From assembly GCA_963662155.1 (NCBI GenBank), contig OY759264.1, positions 16,695,142 through 16,759,141 of the forward strand: a stretch of 64,000 nt of DNA, read 5' to 3'. The notes under the pieces were generated by a model. That model did no database searches, had not been told where the DNA came from, and saw only the letters and a list, made by a program, of their open reading frames with translations. Both the position numbers and the translations under genes were made by a program. Positions 50,401 to 55,986 of this stretch are shown piece after piece. Position 1 is the first letter of the stretch, and every line of letters begins with the position of its first letter. The stretch comes from Lamellibrachia columna (Eukaryota; Annelida; Polychaeta; Sabellida; Siboglinidae).

Positions 50401-52207
50401 TTGAGTTTGGATGTAAACAGCATGGCCATATCATATTGGAAAATATAGAAATAAGTGTATACAAACATGTTTTCATTTGGCGAGCAAATTTTTTTTACTT
50501 TGACAGTCGTTCATGACGTAGGGTTATCTAACAGTATGGCATGGCCCATGAAATTAAGATAATGTTTGTTCAACAAGGTTTTCCTAGTAAACCACTGGCA
50601 TGATATTCTCAATTGTAGTGGCAAATGGTTACATTTTAATAACTCTCATAGGTGCATAGCCTTTTGTTTCCCTTTAAATCTACATAAATAACATGATTAA
50701 TAAAATGTAACCAATATAATAAAAAATGTACATCTACACAATAGCCATGCTTGCACAGTAATTTTTTTTATAAATATAGTGACCTTTGTCATTGAGGAAA
50801 GTAATGAGAAGCTACCAGAATCCTGGCTTACCTAGCAAACACAAACATGTTTGTAAAACATCAGAAAAATGTGCCCACAAAATTATCACATTTCGAGCAT
50901 GATACGCATATCTATCAACATTTCTGTTATCACTAACAATCAGGAAACGTTGCCTAATACAATTTTTTCGCAAAACTACAACACTTACAATGCTGCAATT
51001 TGGCGCATGAATGCATCTTACATGTAGGCAACATTACACAGATTTGAATTAGGATTGGTGAGGGGTTTGTGTAAAAAATACACTGCCACTTTAGGCTGTC
51101 ATTCAACTTTTTGTTAACTTATTCATGGTGGTGTAGCAGACATGATTAGTTTATGTTCCTTAAAGTTATCAGTGACACTGTCATACTTATATGTGTCATT
51201 TATTTCTTTGGTGATTTTCTCAAAACGATATAATTTAGCATTCTGTGGCATTTATAAAAATGATTAAAAAATCTTATAACATAATCAAATAAATGAAAAT
51301 CTCAAAATGTTATTACTTTGGAATATTACATAGTATTTCAACTACAATCTGTGAAGAAATGGTTAATTTATCTTAAAAACGTCTACTCAAACTACTCAAT
51401 TCAAGACAAGCATATAATAGCCACCCCAGCTACCTTAATAATAATATAGACTCTGAAAGGTAACTGTTAGTTTTTCAATATCAGTACAACAGAGTGTGAT
51501 AACAATTACTGATACCTCAAGAGCAGTTCTCTCATCTTGCAATGCCCACTGATGTGCAAGATCTCCATCTTGTTCCAGCTTCTCAAGACACTTGAGAACT
51601 TCGGCAAACAAAGACTGGGCTGTTGCCTCATTTTCACAGAGCAACCTACACCAGTCGTAATTTAACAAGATTTAACAAGACTGCCATACAAATATGAAAA
51701 AAAAACAGGACAAAGAAAGTGGATAAGAAGCCATTGGTTTATCAAAAGTCCAACGATTATTCATCTGTTTAACGCTATATATTTATAAATTTTGTTTTTA
51801 AATATCTCCACACATGTCAGTACTTTGGAACTGTTCGATTCATTTTCAGTCCTCTGTGAGAATGAATACTTTCTGATATCCAATCTACACAGTTCCTTTG
51901 CTAACTTCGCTTCTTCAGGAACTGAATTCTGGGATGACTTAGTTAGCAAAAGAACCAAGTCATCCCAGAATTCAGTTCCTGAAGAAGACTACCGATGGTA
52001 GCCGAAATATTGAGTGAGTAAATCTGAACAGTTCGGGTTAAAAGAAAATCTTGATTAAACTCACCAGTTTTCGTTCTCAACACAGTCGGGGCACAAGGAG
52101 CGAATCTTGGAGATAACTCGGGCATTTCTATAGTTGAAACGAAGTCTCTCCAATAGTCGCTTATCATTCGTCTTTCTCAGTTCTTCCAGGCAGCGCCACT
52201 GGGCCAT
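27488..52207 (-). CDS. STAT: STAT transcription factor, 22 coding exons, 882 residues
   Basis: STATs are latent cytoplasmic factors. After tyrosine phosphorylation by JAK-type kinases they dimerise through SH2-phosphotyrosine contacts, enter the nucleus and activate transcription. The 22 exons total 2649 bp, an uninterrupted 882-codon frame plus TAG. By residue: N-domain 1-125 (starts MAQW, ends in CLKEERQLIDSFHQQ); four-helix coiled coil about 126-320; DNA-binding domain about 320-480 (HRPPPQIIQVAG, GVTMPKV); linker 480-588 (KWFCACVNLI, HEWQEG); SH2 from 589 with the phosphotyrosine-binding Arg615 in GTFLIRFSE; activating-tyrosine candidate Tyr706 in EDGYTP, the usual place; and a C-terminal tail with proline-directed serines (DMSSPESPDYV). 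It looks like the single ancestral-type invertebrate STAT. The promoter and any 5' UTR exon were not found. Confidence 0.95.
28144..28638. repeat. 45 bp minisatellite, 11 copies (STAT intron 21)
   Basis: The unit starts AAGCCACCATACAGGGGCAG and ends GGTAACCGTGTT. Because 45 is a multiple of three, three long frames stay open, one of them on the other strand. They are by-products of the period, not genes. Confidence 0.97.
28808..28877 (-). CDS. STAT: STAT exon 21 (tail)
   Basis: Residues 807-829, ENDGERYNKHVRPIISTDPS and onward. Acceptor TCACAG|AGAA, donor TCAAG|GTAGGC. Confidence 0.88.
29030..29206 (-). CDS. STAT: STAT exon 20 (tail)
   Basis: Residues 748-806, IPIKEYLTTKEILDLGIEKM then LEQLEQLVIKN, a short helical region. 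Acceptor TTCAG|GGAG, donor GAAG|GTAAAC. Confidence 0.9.
29553..30184. mobile_element. Kolobok-like element with TTAA duplications and THAP remnant
   Basis: Flanked by TTAA (29549-29552 and 30185-30188). Termini AGTGAAACCAAAGGCATTGT and its mirror ACAATGCC-like...CCTTTGGTTTCACT extend about 70 bp inward (ACCATTTGCAAC). Inside, at about 29875, ATGCCGTACTGTGCAGCATT reads MPYCAAFGCKHH, the start of a THAP zinc finger, then breaks. TTAA targets plus THAP are known for the Kolobok superfamily; assignment is inferred. Confidence 0.75.
30257..30339 (-). CDS. STAT: STAT exon 19 (tail)
   Basis: Residues 720-747, SKPSVEAEPRPAPCPSPTLA and onward. Without it exons 18 and 20 do not share a phase; with it they do. 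Acceptor GTTGTAG|TAAG, donor CACAG|GTGGGA. It lies about 70 bp beyond a Kolobok-like element end. Confidence 0.85.
30812..30954. repeat. 13 bp G-rich minisatellite, 11 copies
   Basis: The unit is GAAGGGACGGGGT. The plus strand has runs of three and four G spaced two to four bases apart, a G-quadruplex pattern. It lies in STAT intron 18; the plus strand is the template strand. Confidence 0.95.
31100..31850 (-). pseudogene. MULE (Mutator-like) transposase remnant
   Basis: Minus-strand frames give DRGTTCRCCLKHLANSS, FMDATLSIAPNIFQQVHLIR, TTKQQSTYEELLR and QDVPAGMAWIKQNAPEEL, then AYFDSTSVSS. This order (zinc-binding segment, D-A/G-T-F-S-I-A-P, ALLT-K-QS-YEELL, DVPAGM, EYFDSTYV) is the catalytic region of MULE transposases found widely in invertebrates. 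It is split by several frameshifts and stops and has no visible termini. Confidence 0.75.
31945..32140 (-). mobile_element. CR1 fragment, minus orientation, with 62 bp tandem duplication
   Basis: The reverse complement matches ORF2 near 34600-34740 (GAAGAATGACTACCAGTAAT-like, GTAGAGAAAAT-like). The segment TAGGCTTCTTCCATAACTAA...CATTCTTC occurs twice in direct tandem (about 31951-32012 and 32013-32074). It abuts the plus-oriented CR1 at 32141 head to head. Confidence 0.7.
32141..35140 (+). mobile_element. CR1 LINE, degenerate copy with internal deletion
   Basis: A second CR1 copy, parallel to the 56-61 kb copy. It holds the ORF1 end (INMLVEKLCREEEVGF...STTNIFGSKH), ORF2 endonuclease (RIGRRGGGVILYVKESIQAY, MGDFNYGHIQW), and RT with PGVDGIPPKLL, then a deletion of roughly 200 bp near 33940 that joins KKGS to VDVVYLDFQKAFDKV. 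RT motif FADDTK is intact. Stops interrupt at about 33905, 34117 and 34330, and frames slip repeatedly. It ends in the tail GCAATCTTGTTAAATCTTGT. It lies in STAT intron 18. Confidence 0.9.
35671..35838. repeat. 21 bp minisatellite, 8 copies
   Basis: The unit is TATCTAGTATCCACTACAAC plus A. The period is a multiple of three, so open frames appear on both strands. Confidence 0.96.
35923..35983 (-). CDS. STAT: STAT exon 18 (phosphotyrosine segment)
   Basis: A 61 bp exon, residues 700-719, EELEDGYTPGWKTITFRHHT. Tyr706 aligns with the activating DGY tyrosine of STAT5. Acceptor TTCATAG|AGG, donor CAAG|GTAGAT. Confidence 0.9.
36501..36659 (-). CDS. STAT: STAT exon 17 (SH2 C-terminal half)
   Basis: Residues 647-699, ITMTSLAKTLSSLR through FLWPNRTFETYLQEH, matching the SLADRL...FPDRP block of STATs. 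Phase and family alignment require the donor CATG|GCAAGT, a GC-type 5' splice site. Confidence 0.9.
36701..36860. repeat. 40 bp minisatellite, 4 copies
   Basis: The unit is GTACTTGACCTAGTGAGTAT plus ATGACCCAGTGGGTACCAGG. It begins about 40 bp upstream of the STAT exon 17 acceptor. Confidence 0.95.
37040..37175. mobile_element. Penelope-like tail fragment with inverted ends
   Basis: TACTCACTCAACGTTTCTAC (about 37051) is mirrored by ACGTTGAGTGAGTA at about 37163-37176. The right part, CCCAGAATTCAGTGCCTGAA then GAAGACTGTCGAAAG, closely matches 51960-52010, next to STAT exon 1. The same CTGAAGAAGACT motif closes the Penelope-like fragment at 54.36 kb. Confidence 0.5.
37250..37422 (-). CDS. STAT: STAT exon 16 (SH2 domain)
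   Basis: Residues 589-646, LIHGFLSKEDAKEMLRNK then GTFLIRFSE with Arg615, the phosphotyrosine-binding residue. Then CGHLTVAVIATDP. Acceptor TCTTCAG|ATT, donor TTAA|GTGAGA. Confidence 0.96.
38137..38270 (-). CDS. STAT: STAT exon 15 (linker)
   Basis: Residues 545-588, with FTLWKWFCACVNLIK and HEWQEG, the W-x-W-F...HEWNDG signature that precedes the SH2 domain. Acceptor GTCTAG|GAT, donor AAGG|GTAATT. Confidence 0.95.
38378..38414. repeat. (TA)n microsatellite
   Basis: About 18 uninterrupted TA units in STAT intron 14. Confidence 0.95.
38560..38621 (-). CDS. STAT: STAT exon 14 (linker)
   Basis: A 62 bp exon, residues 524-544, MGSEPSDISERLISRDQLIK. Acceptor TTACAG|AAA, donor TTAAG|GTTTGT. Confidence 0.9.
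38981..39116 (-). CDS. STAT: STAT exon 13 (linker)
   Basis: Residues 479-523, including KVPWKEVAQVLSCIF and DQQQLDYLG, matching the VPW...L..FLG pattern of the STAT linker. Acceptor TTTTAG|AAT, donor TTCA|GTGAGT. Confidence 0.92.
39155..39300 (-). mobile_element. CR1 3' UTR fragment, minus orientation
   Basis: The reverse complement reads AAAAACAAGGTTGACACATT...CTCGGGAGGGTGGGTTACACATAG, TGGACTCTCGATAAACCAAT and GCCATCTGGGCCTTTGGCTT, the CR1 3' end. It stops about 40 bp upstream of the STAT exon 13 acceptor. Confidence 0.85.
39604..40241. repeat. 19 bp minisatellite, about 33 copies
   Basis: The unit is GGAGGAGTAAGCTGTCAAA with T/C and A variants, in STAT intron 12, ending about 110 bp from exon 12. 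Confidence 0.96.
40354..40446 (-). CDS. STAT: STAT exon 12 (DNA-binding domain, linker)
   Basis: Residues 448-478, SSPPIALVSHHGYDCDARGS then HVWNAAFP, the counterpart of the LPVVVIVHG...WDNAF block. Acceptor ACCAG|GCA, donor ACTCAG|GTAGGA. Confidence 0.93.
40495..41145. repeat. 18 bp minisatellite, about 35 copies
   Basis: The unit is GTACTGATGGTACAGTCT. Units are often expanded or shortened. Period 18 leaves several frames open on both strands. Confidence 0.96.
41352..41450 (-). CDS. STAT: STAT exon 11 (DNA-binding domain)
   Basis: Residues 415-447, AELIGRARGVAHLKYFMVFN and onward, aligned with the KFTVLFESQF region of STAT5. Acceptor CAACAG|GCT, donor ATTCAG|GTACAC. Confidence 0.92.
41737..41971 (-). 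CDS. STAT: STAT exon 10 (DNA-binding domain)
   Basis: Residues 336-414, LGAASLGVTMPKVTAELIRE through EITMEFRNKSKS. The largest exon. Acceptor CTGCAG|TATT, donor ACAAAG|GTAATC. Confidence 0.93.
43342..43425 (-). CDS. STAT: STAT exon 9 (start of DNA-binding domain)
   Basis: Residues 308-335, IVHRPPPQIIQVAGKKSKCA and onward, the STAT PPQ block. An earlier GTAAGA at about 43379 could serve as donor, but only the donor TTTG|GTAAGT at 43341 keeps phase with exon 10. Confidence 0.88.
43660..43935. repeat. 18 bp minisatellite GAGAGGTTACAGTTTGCT, first block
   Basis: About 15 diverged units in STAT intron 8. The block is interrupted by the 26 bp array at 43936-44155 and then resumes. Confidence 0.9.
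43936..44155. repeat. 26 bp satellite, small block (about 8 copies)
   Basis: The unit is AGCATGTCATAGTGGATACT plus AGAGCT, the same unit as the large array at 44973-46362 on the other side of exon 8. It is embedded inside the 18 bp minisatellite. Confidence 0.93.
44156..44352. repeat. 18 bp minisatellite, second block
   Basis: Resumption of the GAGAGGTTACAGTTTGCT array, running to 20 bp from the STAT exon 8 donor. Confidence 0.9.
44373..44531 (-). CDS. STAT: STAT exon 8 (coiled coil)
   Basis: Residues 255-307, including ALTENIHQQLHCKGEMNVDV and RRKLQELFTKHM. Acceptor CTGCAG|GTG, donor CCAA|GTACGT. Minisatellite arrays fill both flanking introns; one ends 20 bp from the donor. Confidence 0.93.
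44700..44965 (+). repeat. Dispersed repeat family B copy
   Basis: Contains TTTAGCCCATCACAGATCAG, ATTAAGTAATATGAGCAGTC and GGTAACTTGTGAGAGTG. It directly precedes the large 26 bp array. Confidence 0.65.
44973..46362. repeat. 26 bp satellite array, about 53 copies (STAT intron 7)
   Basis: The unit is AGCATGTCGTAGTGGATACT plus AGAGCT. It makes up about 74% of intron 7. Variants group regionally: the left third has AGTGTGTTG/ACG, the centre AGCCAGCATG, the right end ACTAAAGCTAGC. This suggests local duplication blocks. It ends 45 bp from the exon 7 donor. Confidence 0.97.
46408..46562 (-). CDS. STAT: STAT exon 7 (coiled coil)
   Basis: Residues 204-254, DIAKQSELMAMQLAGVFDHV through the RTLHLHINGLARLPE segment. 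Acceptor TTTCAG|GAC, donor AAAT|GTGAGT. Confidence 0.93.
46585..46812 (+). other. Open frame of unknown origin
   Basis: A 75-codon frame with protein-like text (TAISNFYKDLLKGIKSNDKL, LAVEAKILLMLGKF). It begins just beyond STAT exon 7 on the opposite strand. It may be a transposon remnant. No family was recognised and no splice signals are convincing. Confidence 0.2.
47218..47532. mobile_element. AT-rich MITE with TTAG...CTAA ends
   Basis: Left TTAGCAAAAAATCTATACAT is mirrored by the right end CTATAGATTTTTTGCTAA. The interior is made of degenerate CTATAGAATTTT motifs in both orientations and is probably able to fold back on itself. It lies in STAT intron 6. Confidence 0.65.
47733..47809 (-). 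CDS. STAT: STAT exon 6 (coiled coil)
   Basis: Residues 178-203, AEVSEVTGRRRDTQIVQTQE and onward. Acceptor TTTGCAG|CTG, donor AGACAG|GTAAAT. Confidence 0.92.
47990..48270 (+). repeat. Dispersed repeat family B copy
   Basis: Contains TTAGCCCATCATGAATTGGG and ATTTCGACTGGGCTCAATCA. It lies in STAT intron 5. Confidence 0.65.
48514..48595 (-). CDS. STAT: STAT exon 5 (coiled coil)
   Basis: Residues 151-177, VLHTNVAELVKRQEAFNLET and onward; helix-forming. Acceptor TTTTTAG|GTT, donor GCTG|GTATTG. Confidence 0.92.
48770..48853 (-). CDS. STAT: STAT exon 4 (inter-domain linker, coiled coil start)
   Basis: Residues 123-150, DDERQPPPQGMAIESIKSEI and onward. Acceptor TTTTAG|GAT, donor CAACAA|GTAAGA. Confidence 0.92.
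49241..49333 (-). CDS. STAT: STAT exon 3 (end of N-domain)
   Basis: Residues 92-122. The CLKEER block is identical to that of human STAT1 at the same place. Acceptor TCACAG|GAC, donor CAACAG|GTTATA. Confidence 0.95.
49350..49873. mobile_element. Kolobok-like TTAA family copy, left end missing
   Basis: The body matches 50068-50673 (ATCAAGAATATCATGCCAGT, GGTTATCTAACAGTAT, AAACCACTGG). The right terminus CATGACTTTTGTTTCCATTT is present. The left terminus is absent and the copy starts about 20 bp from STAT exon 3. Confidence 0.65.
50068..50673. mobile_element. Kolobok-like TTAA element, complete non-autonomous copy
   Basis: Flanked by TTAA at 50064-50067 and 50674-50677. Left AGTGAAACAAAAGTCATGGT and right CCTTTTGTTTCCCT are inverted. 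About 600 bp, with no open transposase. It is in direct orientation to the copy 0.7 kb away in the same STAT intron. Confidence 0.75.
51516..51645 (-). CDS. STAT: STAT exon 2 (N-domain)
   Basis: Residues 48-91, LLCENEATAQSLFAEVLKCL and onward. Acceptor GTGTAG|GTTG, donor TTGAG|GTATC. The acceptor lies about 14 bp from a CR1 tail. Confidence 0.93.
51655..51909 (-). mobile_element. CR1 3' fragment forming most of STAT intron 1
   Basis: The reverse complement reads KELCRLDIRKYSFSQRTENE (ORF2 end), then the 3' UTR and the tail CTTGTTAAATCTTGTTAAAT. The tail ends about 14 bp before the STAT exon 2 acceptor. Confidence 0.88.
51910..52020. mobile_element. Penelope-like tail with 31 bp perfect hairpin
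   Basis: Arms 51910-51940 and 51957-51987 are exact inverted copies (CTTCTTCAGGAACTGAATTC... mirrored by ...GAATTCAGTTCCTGAAGAAG) around a 16-base loop. Then comes GACTACCGATGGTAGCCGAA, a small stem-loop followed by GAAA. It shares sequence with 37110-37175. Confidence 0.6.
52065..52207 (-). CDS. STAT: STAT exon 1 (N-domain, start)
   Basis: Residues 1-47. The start MAQWRCLEELRK matches the M-S/A-Q-W opening of STAT proteins. An upstream ATG seven bases earlier is out of frame. The TTGATGCAG before 52214 could be an acceptor from a UTR exon. Donor AACTG|GTGAGT. Confidence 0.88.
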
Positions 52208-52337
52208 TGCATTTCTGCATCAATTGAACAATCTGCATTTTGTACATAAGAACCAAATATATAAGCTCTCTTCAAAAATACCAACTTTCCTATCCTCAAA
52301 TAATGATATCAGCTTAGCTGGCTGTTTTCCCGTAATT

Positions 52338-52385
52338 AAATATCAACTTCACCATTCTCTTCAACATATCAACTTTACTGCTGTC
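52338..52385. repeat. 27 bp minisatellite, left remnant
   Basis: The unit is ATATCAACTTCACTGTTTTC plus TTCAAAT. The array continues at 53195-53420 and 54404-54465, and was split by the hAT-like MITE and the Penelope-like fragment. Confidence 0.85.
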
Positions 52386-53194
52386 CAGGGTTGTTTGATT
52401 TAAATCATTTGATTTAAATCACTCCAAAATTTTTTTTTAAATCATTAATTTTAGTTTTTTTTACTTCCGGTTTTTTTAATCGCTGATTTATATGAATTTA
52501 ACACAAATAATTGTTTACAAGCATCGAGATCAACAAAGTTTTGTATGTTTTTTAATACAAAACATAAAGTGCGCACACTGTATTGACACCAGATAGTCTG
52601 ATAGTCAAATGTTTTATGGCATTGTGTATGTTTGAGCTATTCCCTTTCTGAATGCAGTGAAGCCACACAAACTTGTCTTCCAGAGGAATTATCTTTTCAA
52701 CTCAGAAGCCCTGAGTTAAAGTCCACTTATAGCTTGTGCTAGTTGTTACCAATTCAGTATGTTGACTCAGTTGTTTAATACTGTACCAGTTTGTATTCTG
52801 GTTAGATACCCTTAGAGTACACAGAGCCCTGGACAGGTGCTAATCCACCCTATAGGCAAACAATAATTACCACTGCTACAGCCACAGACACACAACATGC
52901 TTTCTTTTCCAAGACAGATTATGCAACTACAGGGGTGAGGCCTTGTGGACATTGTCTAATGTCTTTATATAAGCAAAAATCATGTACCCTCTGTTAAGAC
53001 AAGAACCCAAATCAATTCGAATAGAACATGTTTGAAAGAGTTTACAAATTTAAACATCTATATAAATATCTATATACCAGATTTCAAAAAAAATAAAAAA
53101 ATCTGATTTAAATTTTAAAAATCCGATTTTTTATATTTTTTTTATATAAAAATCATGATTTTTTTATATAAAAATCATGATTTTTTCAACCCTG
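52386..53194. mobile_element. hAT-like non-autonomous element, 0.81 kb
   Basis: Ends CAGGGTTG and CAACCCTG, with AT-rich TTTAAATCA-type subterminal repeats on both sides. The flanks CTGCTGTC and CTGCTATT match at six of eight bases, compatible with an aged 8 bp target duplication inside the minisatellite. No transposase frame remains. Confidence 0.65.
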
Positions 53195-53420
53195 CTGCTA
53201 TTTTCAAATACATCAACTTCGCTGCTTTGCTGAAGATATCAATTGAATTGGCTCTCATCAAATACATCAACTTCACTGTTCTCTTCAAATATATTAACTT
53301 CGGTTCTGTTAATATATCAACCTCACTACTCTCCTCAAATATATCAACTTCACTGTTTTCTTCAAATATATCAACTTTGCTGCTCCCTTCAAATATATCA
53401 ACTTCGTTGCTCCTTGAATG
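53195..53420. repeat. 27 bp minisatellite, central block
   Basis: About eight copies of ATATCAACTTCACTGTTCTC plus TTCAAAT variants. Open in more than one frame because 27 is a multiple of three. Confidence 0.9.
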
Positions 53421-53483
53421 GATAGATGATCAGGTTTCTTGGTTATTAATATTAAGCATAATTACCTCTCAAGACATTTAGTG

Positions 53484-54402
53484 TTCTTTCTGTATATTTC
53501 TACTGCATCCCGCAGTCTTCTTCAGCAGACTGAAGTTACGGATGTGTCACATGACCAATGTCATGTGACACAAGCTGGAGTAGGACTGGTGCGAGCTCCT
53601 GGCTTGAAAGATGATGGATCAACCAAGGTCAAGATATATCGGAAAGCCATCCACGCTGACCAATATTTGAATTGGGATTCTAATCACCACTTAGAACACA
53701 AACAATCAGTGGTCAGGACACTCCTCCAAAGGGCAGAAAACCTGATAACAGAAGAGGAGGACAAGAACATAGAGGTGGATCACATCAAGAAAATGCTGAA
53801 AGCAAATGGTTACAAAACTTGGATGTTTAACACCACGCAACCAATAAGAAGGAAGGAGAACACCACCACAGAAACCAGCAGAAGACAATATGCCATAGGG
53901 CTGCCCTCCATCAGTAAACTATCAGAATAAGTACCAAGGATTTTCAAGTCCTATAACATCCCGGTTTACCACAAACCTACCAACACCCTGAGGTCACTGT
54001 TGGTACACCCAAGACAGAACAGCAAAGGCAGCAAAATGTGGGGTAGTACTATATGACATACAATGCCCAGAATGTGACCAACACTATATAGGAGAAACAG
54101 CCAGAACACTTGTAACAAGAATTAAAGAACACCTATCTGGTCGCCAACCCAAACTGAACACAGGCCATCAGTGCTCTATGAAGGATGTTAAAATTCTAGA
54201 CCACGAGAACTGGCACAGGAGGAAAATAAAGGAGGCGATTAACATCCACAGAGAAAAACCTACACTGAACCAAGATGTTGGCCAGGAGCTCCCACCAGTC
54301 CTGCTATAGCTTGTGTCACATGACATTGGTCATGTGACACATCCGTAACTTCAGTCTGCTGAAGAAGACTGCGGGATGCACTTGAAATATACAGAATGAA
54401 CT
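53484..54402 (+). mobile_element. Penelope-like element fragment flanked by 120 bp inverted arms
   Basis: Left arm 53484-53603 and right arm 54281-54402 are nearly perfect reverse complements. The right arm carries the natural 3' end of the reading frame (ELPPVLL stop), so the left arm is an inverted copy of it. Each arm contains a 12 bp palindrome, GTGTCACATGAC/GTCATGTGACAC. Inverted terminal copies are known for Penelope-like elements. Confidence 0.8.
53604..54309 (+). pseudogene. Penelope-like RT C-terminus and GIY-YIG endonuclease (broken)
   Basis: Reads HADQYLNWDSNHHLEHKQSV (RT thumb region), VYHKPTNTLRSLLVHP, then after a one-base slip LYDIQCPECDQHYIGETART, the GIY-YIG nuclease core with its CPEC cysteines, and ends at TAG 54307-54309. 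A TAA at 53928 replaces an expected Lys codon. Only the C-terminal part of the protein is present; the RT catalytic motifs are absent. Confidence 0.85.
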
Positions 54403-54403
54403 T

Positions 54404-54465
54404 TGTTGCTATCTTCATATATATCAACTTCACTGCTCTCATTACATATATATCAACTTCACTAC
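54404..54465. repeat. 27 bp minisatellite, right remnant
   Basis: Two copies, TATATATCAACTTCACTGCT and onward, directly after the Penelope-like right arm. Confidence 0.8.
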
Positions 54466-54540
54466 AGACTTGGGGCCAATTATACTGCAATTGGAATAGT
54501 GAATATAAAACTATAGAATACAACAAATTATATACCGGGT

Positions 54541-54892
54541 AGCTAGATTTCCATTGCATGTGTTCATGGTTAAAATCTCCCATTATGATACATTCCCCTT
54601 CACTTCCTTAGAGGAGTGCATTTTTGTGTTATCTTCTTCATTTATGTTTGGACTTCAGTAAACTAATCCAATAGTTAATGTTGAATTTCCTGTAACTATA
54701 TTGCACCAAACAGCTTCATCGCAATCTGCTTCCCTTTTTAATTTTATTTCGTAAGCCTGAATAGATTATTTAATATATAAAATAACTCCCCTTCTTTCTA
54801 TTCGATATCTCCTAAACGTTACGTACCCTGTCAGTCCTAATTCAGCATCTGCTATGTCTTTGTTGGCCCATGATTCGGTTATACCAATAATG
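54541..54892 (-). mobile_element. CR1 ORF2 endonuclease fragment, minus orientation
   Basis: The reverse complement matches 58600-58960 (ESWANKDIADAELGLTGYVT-like text, then MGDFNHEHMQWKSS). Indels break the frame. Both ends are lost. Confidence 0.85.
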
Positions 54893-55180
54893 TCGATTAT
54901 GTTGAATAAATTTCAATTCATTCAGTCATTCAGATTTCACTGTTCTGCTCAAATAATATATTATAGTTGGCCATGGAGCACAGTACTGCCAGTACCCAGT
55001 AGTGTAGTAAAAGCTTTATTTCACGATGGTGACCATCAAGTGATTTTCATACGCAGCAAAACAAAGGTAAAATATACACATCAAAACAATATATAAACAA
55101 AATAAAACATAAATAAATACCTACAGAAAACGTGTTATTACAATACAAAGATAATAAAAAATAAATTTTTAATATATATA

Positions 55181-55504
55181 TTTATGCAATAACCAACACG
55201 AGTCCGATGTAGCAGTGAATTGAAACAGGCCAAATAAATGACGTTTTTTATTGCAAAGTGGACTGCTTATCACGCAGCCACTTTGGGAAGAACATTAACA
55301 GGAATGTGAGCTCCTCAAAGCAAACCAGACAGGAACTGAACACATGTACAGCCCCGTCCGGCAAGTTTCTCAGAGCCCACATTCCTACAAGCATGACGAT
55401 AACATATATACATCAAAAAGTCGTCATGAACATGTAATGCAAAGAATACAGACATTCCACCACCAATACACAAATTTAATTACAAACAGGTGGGGCCATT
55501 TCGC
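55181..55504. repeat. 324 bp direct repeat, copy 1
   Basis: Starts TTTATGCAATAACCAACACG and ends GGTGGGGCCATTTCGC. By eye it is identical to 55987-56310, 806 bp away. The flank AAAAAATAAATTTTTAATAT precedes it. Confidence 0.92.
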
Positions 55505-55986
55505 TAACCTATATAAACATAAGCCAAGAATACCGATGAAGAAACAGGAAGCCTGTCTGCACAGAAAACCCCATGAACACCAAATACTAGGGGACAAACC
55601 CCCGTGTTCATCTTATATAAGGCCAAAAGTGGGGAAAGCGGTTTCGACATCTTTCAACTTCCTATTTCATCAACGATGTACAATCGCATTTAAACTAAGC
55701 ATTGAGAATAAGGAAGAAAGGTGGGGAGGAGGGCGGATTTCGAGAGACAAATTTTAGTCACAACTTCGCAATGCAGAGACTGAATCAGGAGTGAAAGATT
55801 CAAGCTACTGGCTCTGGTTTGAACTGGTTTCCGCTAAGCCGTGATTGACTGGCTAGCGCGGAGTAATACAATTTATTTGGCCAAATAGTTCCGGTGTAGT
55901 CTCGGACACCCAGGGCAAGTTTAACGACGACCTGTCTTGGTTATTTCATAAAAATTGTTATGCACCTGGTGAGTTGCATAAATTCA
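55505..55986. other. Unique segment between the 324 bp repeats
   Basis: 482 bp with a TATATAAGG TATA-like motif at 55615 and a small palindrome, ATGAACAC...GTGTTCAT. The 137-codon frame starting at 55344 runs from copy 1 into this segment but has no recognised domain. Confidence 0.5.

Noticed and set aside
55344..55757. 137-codon open frame as a new gene
   Set aside because: It starts inside a 324 bp repeat, has no recognised domain, and its twin at 56150 diverges after the repeat. Kept only as part of the repeat structure.
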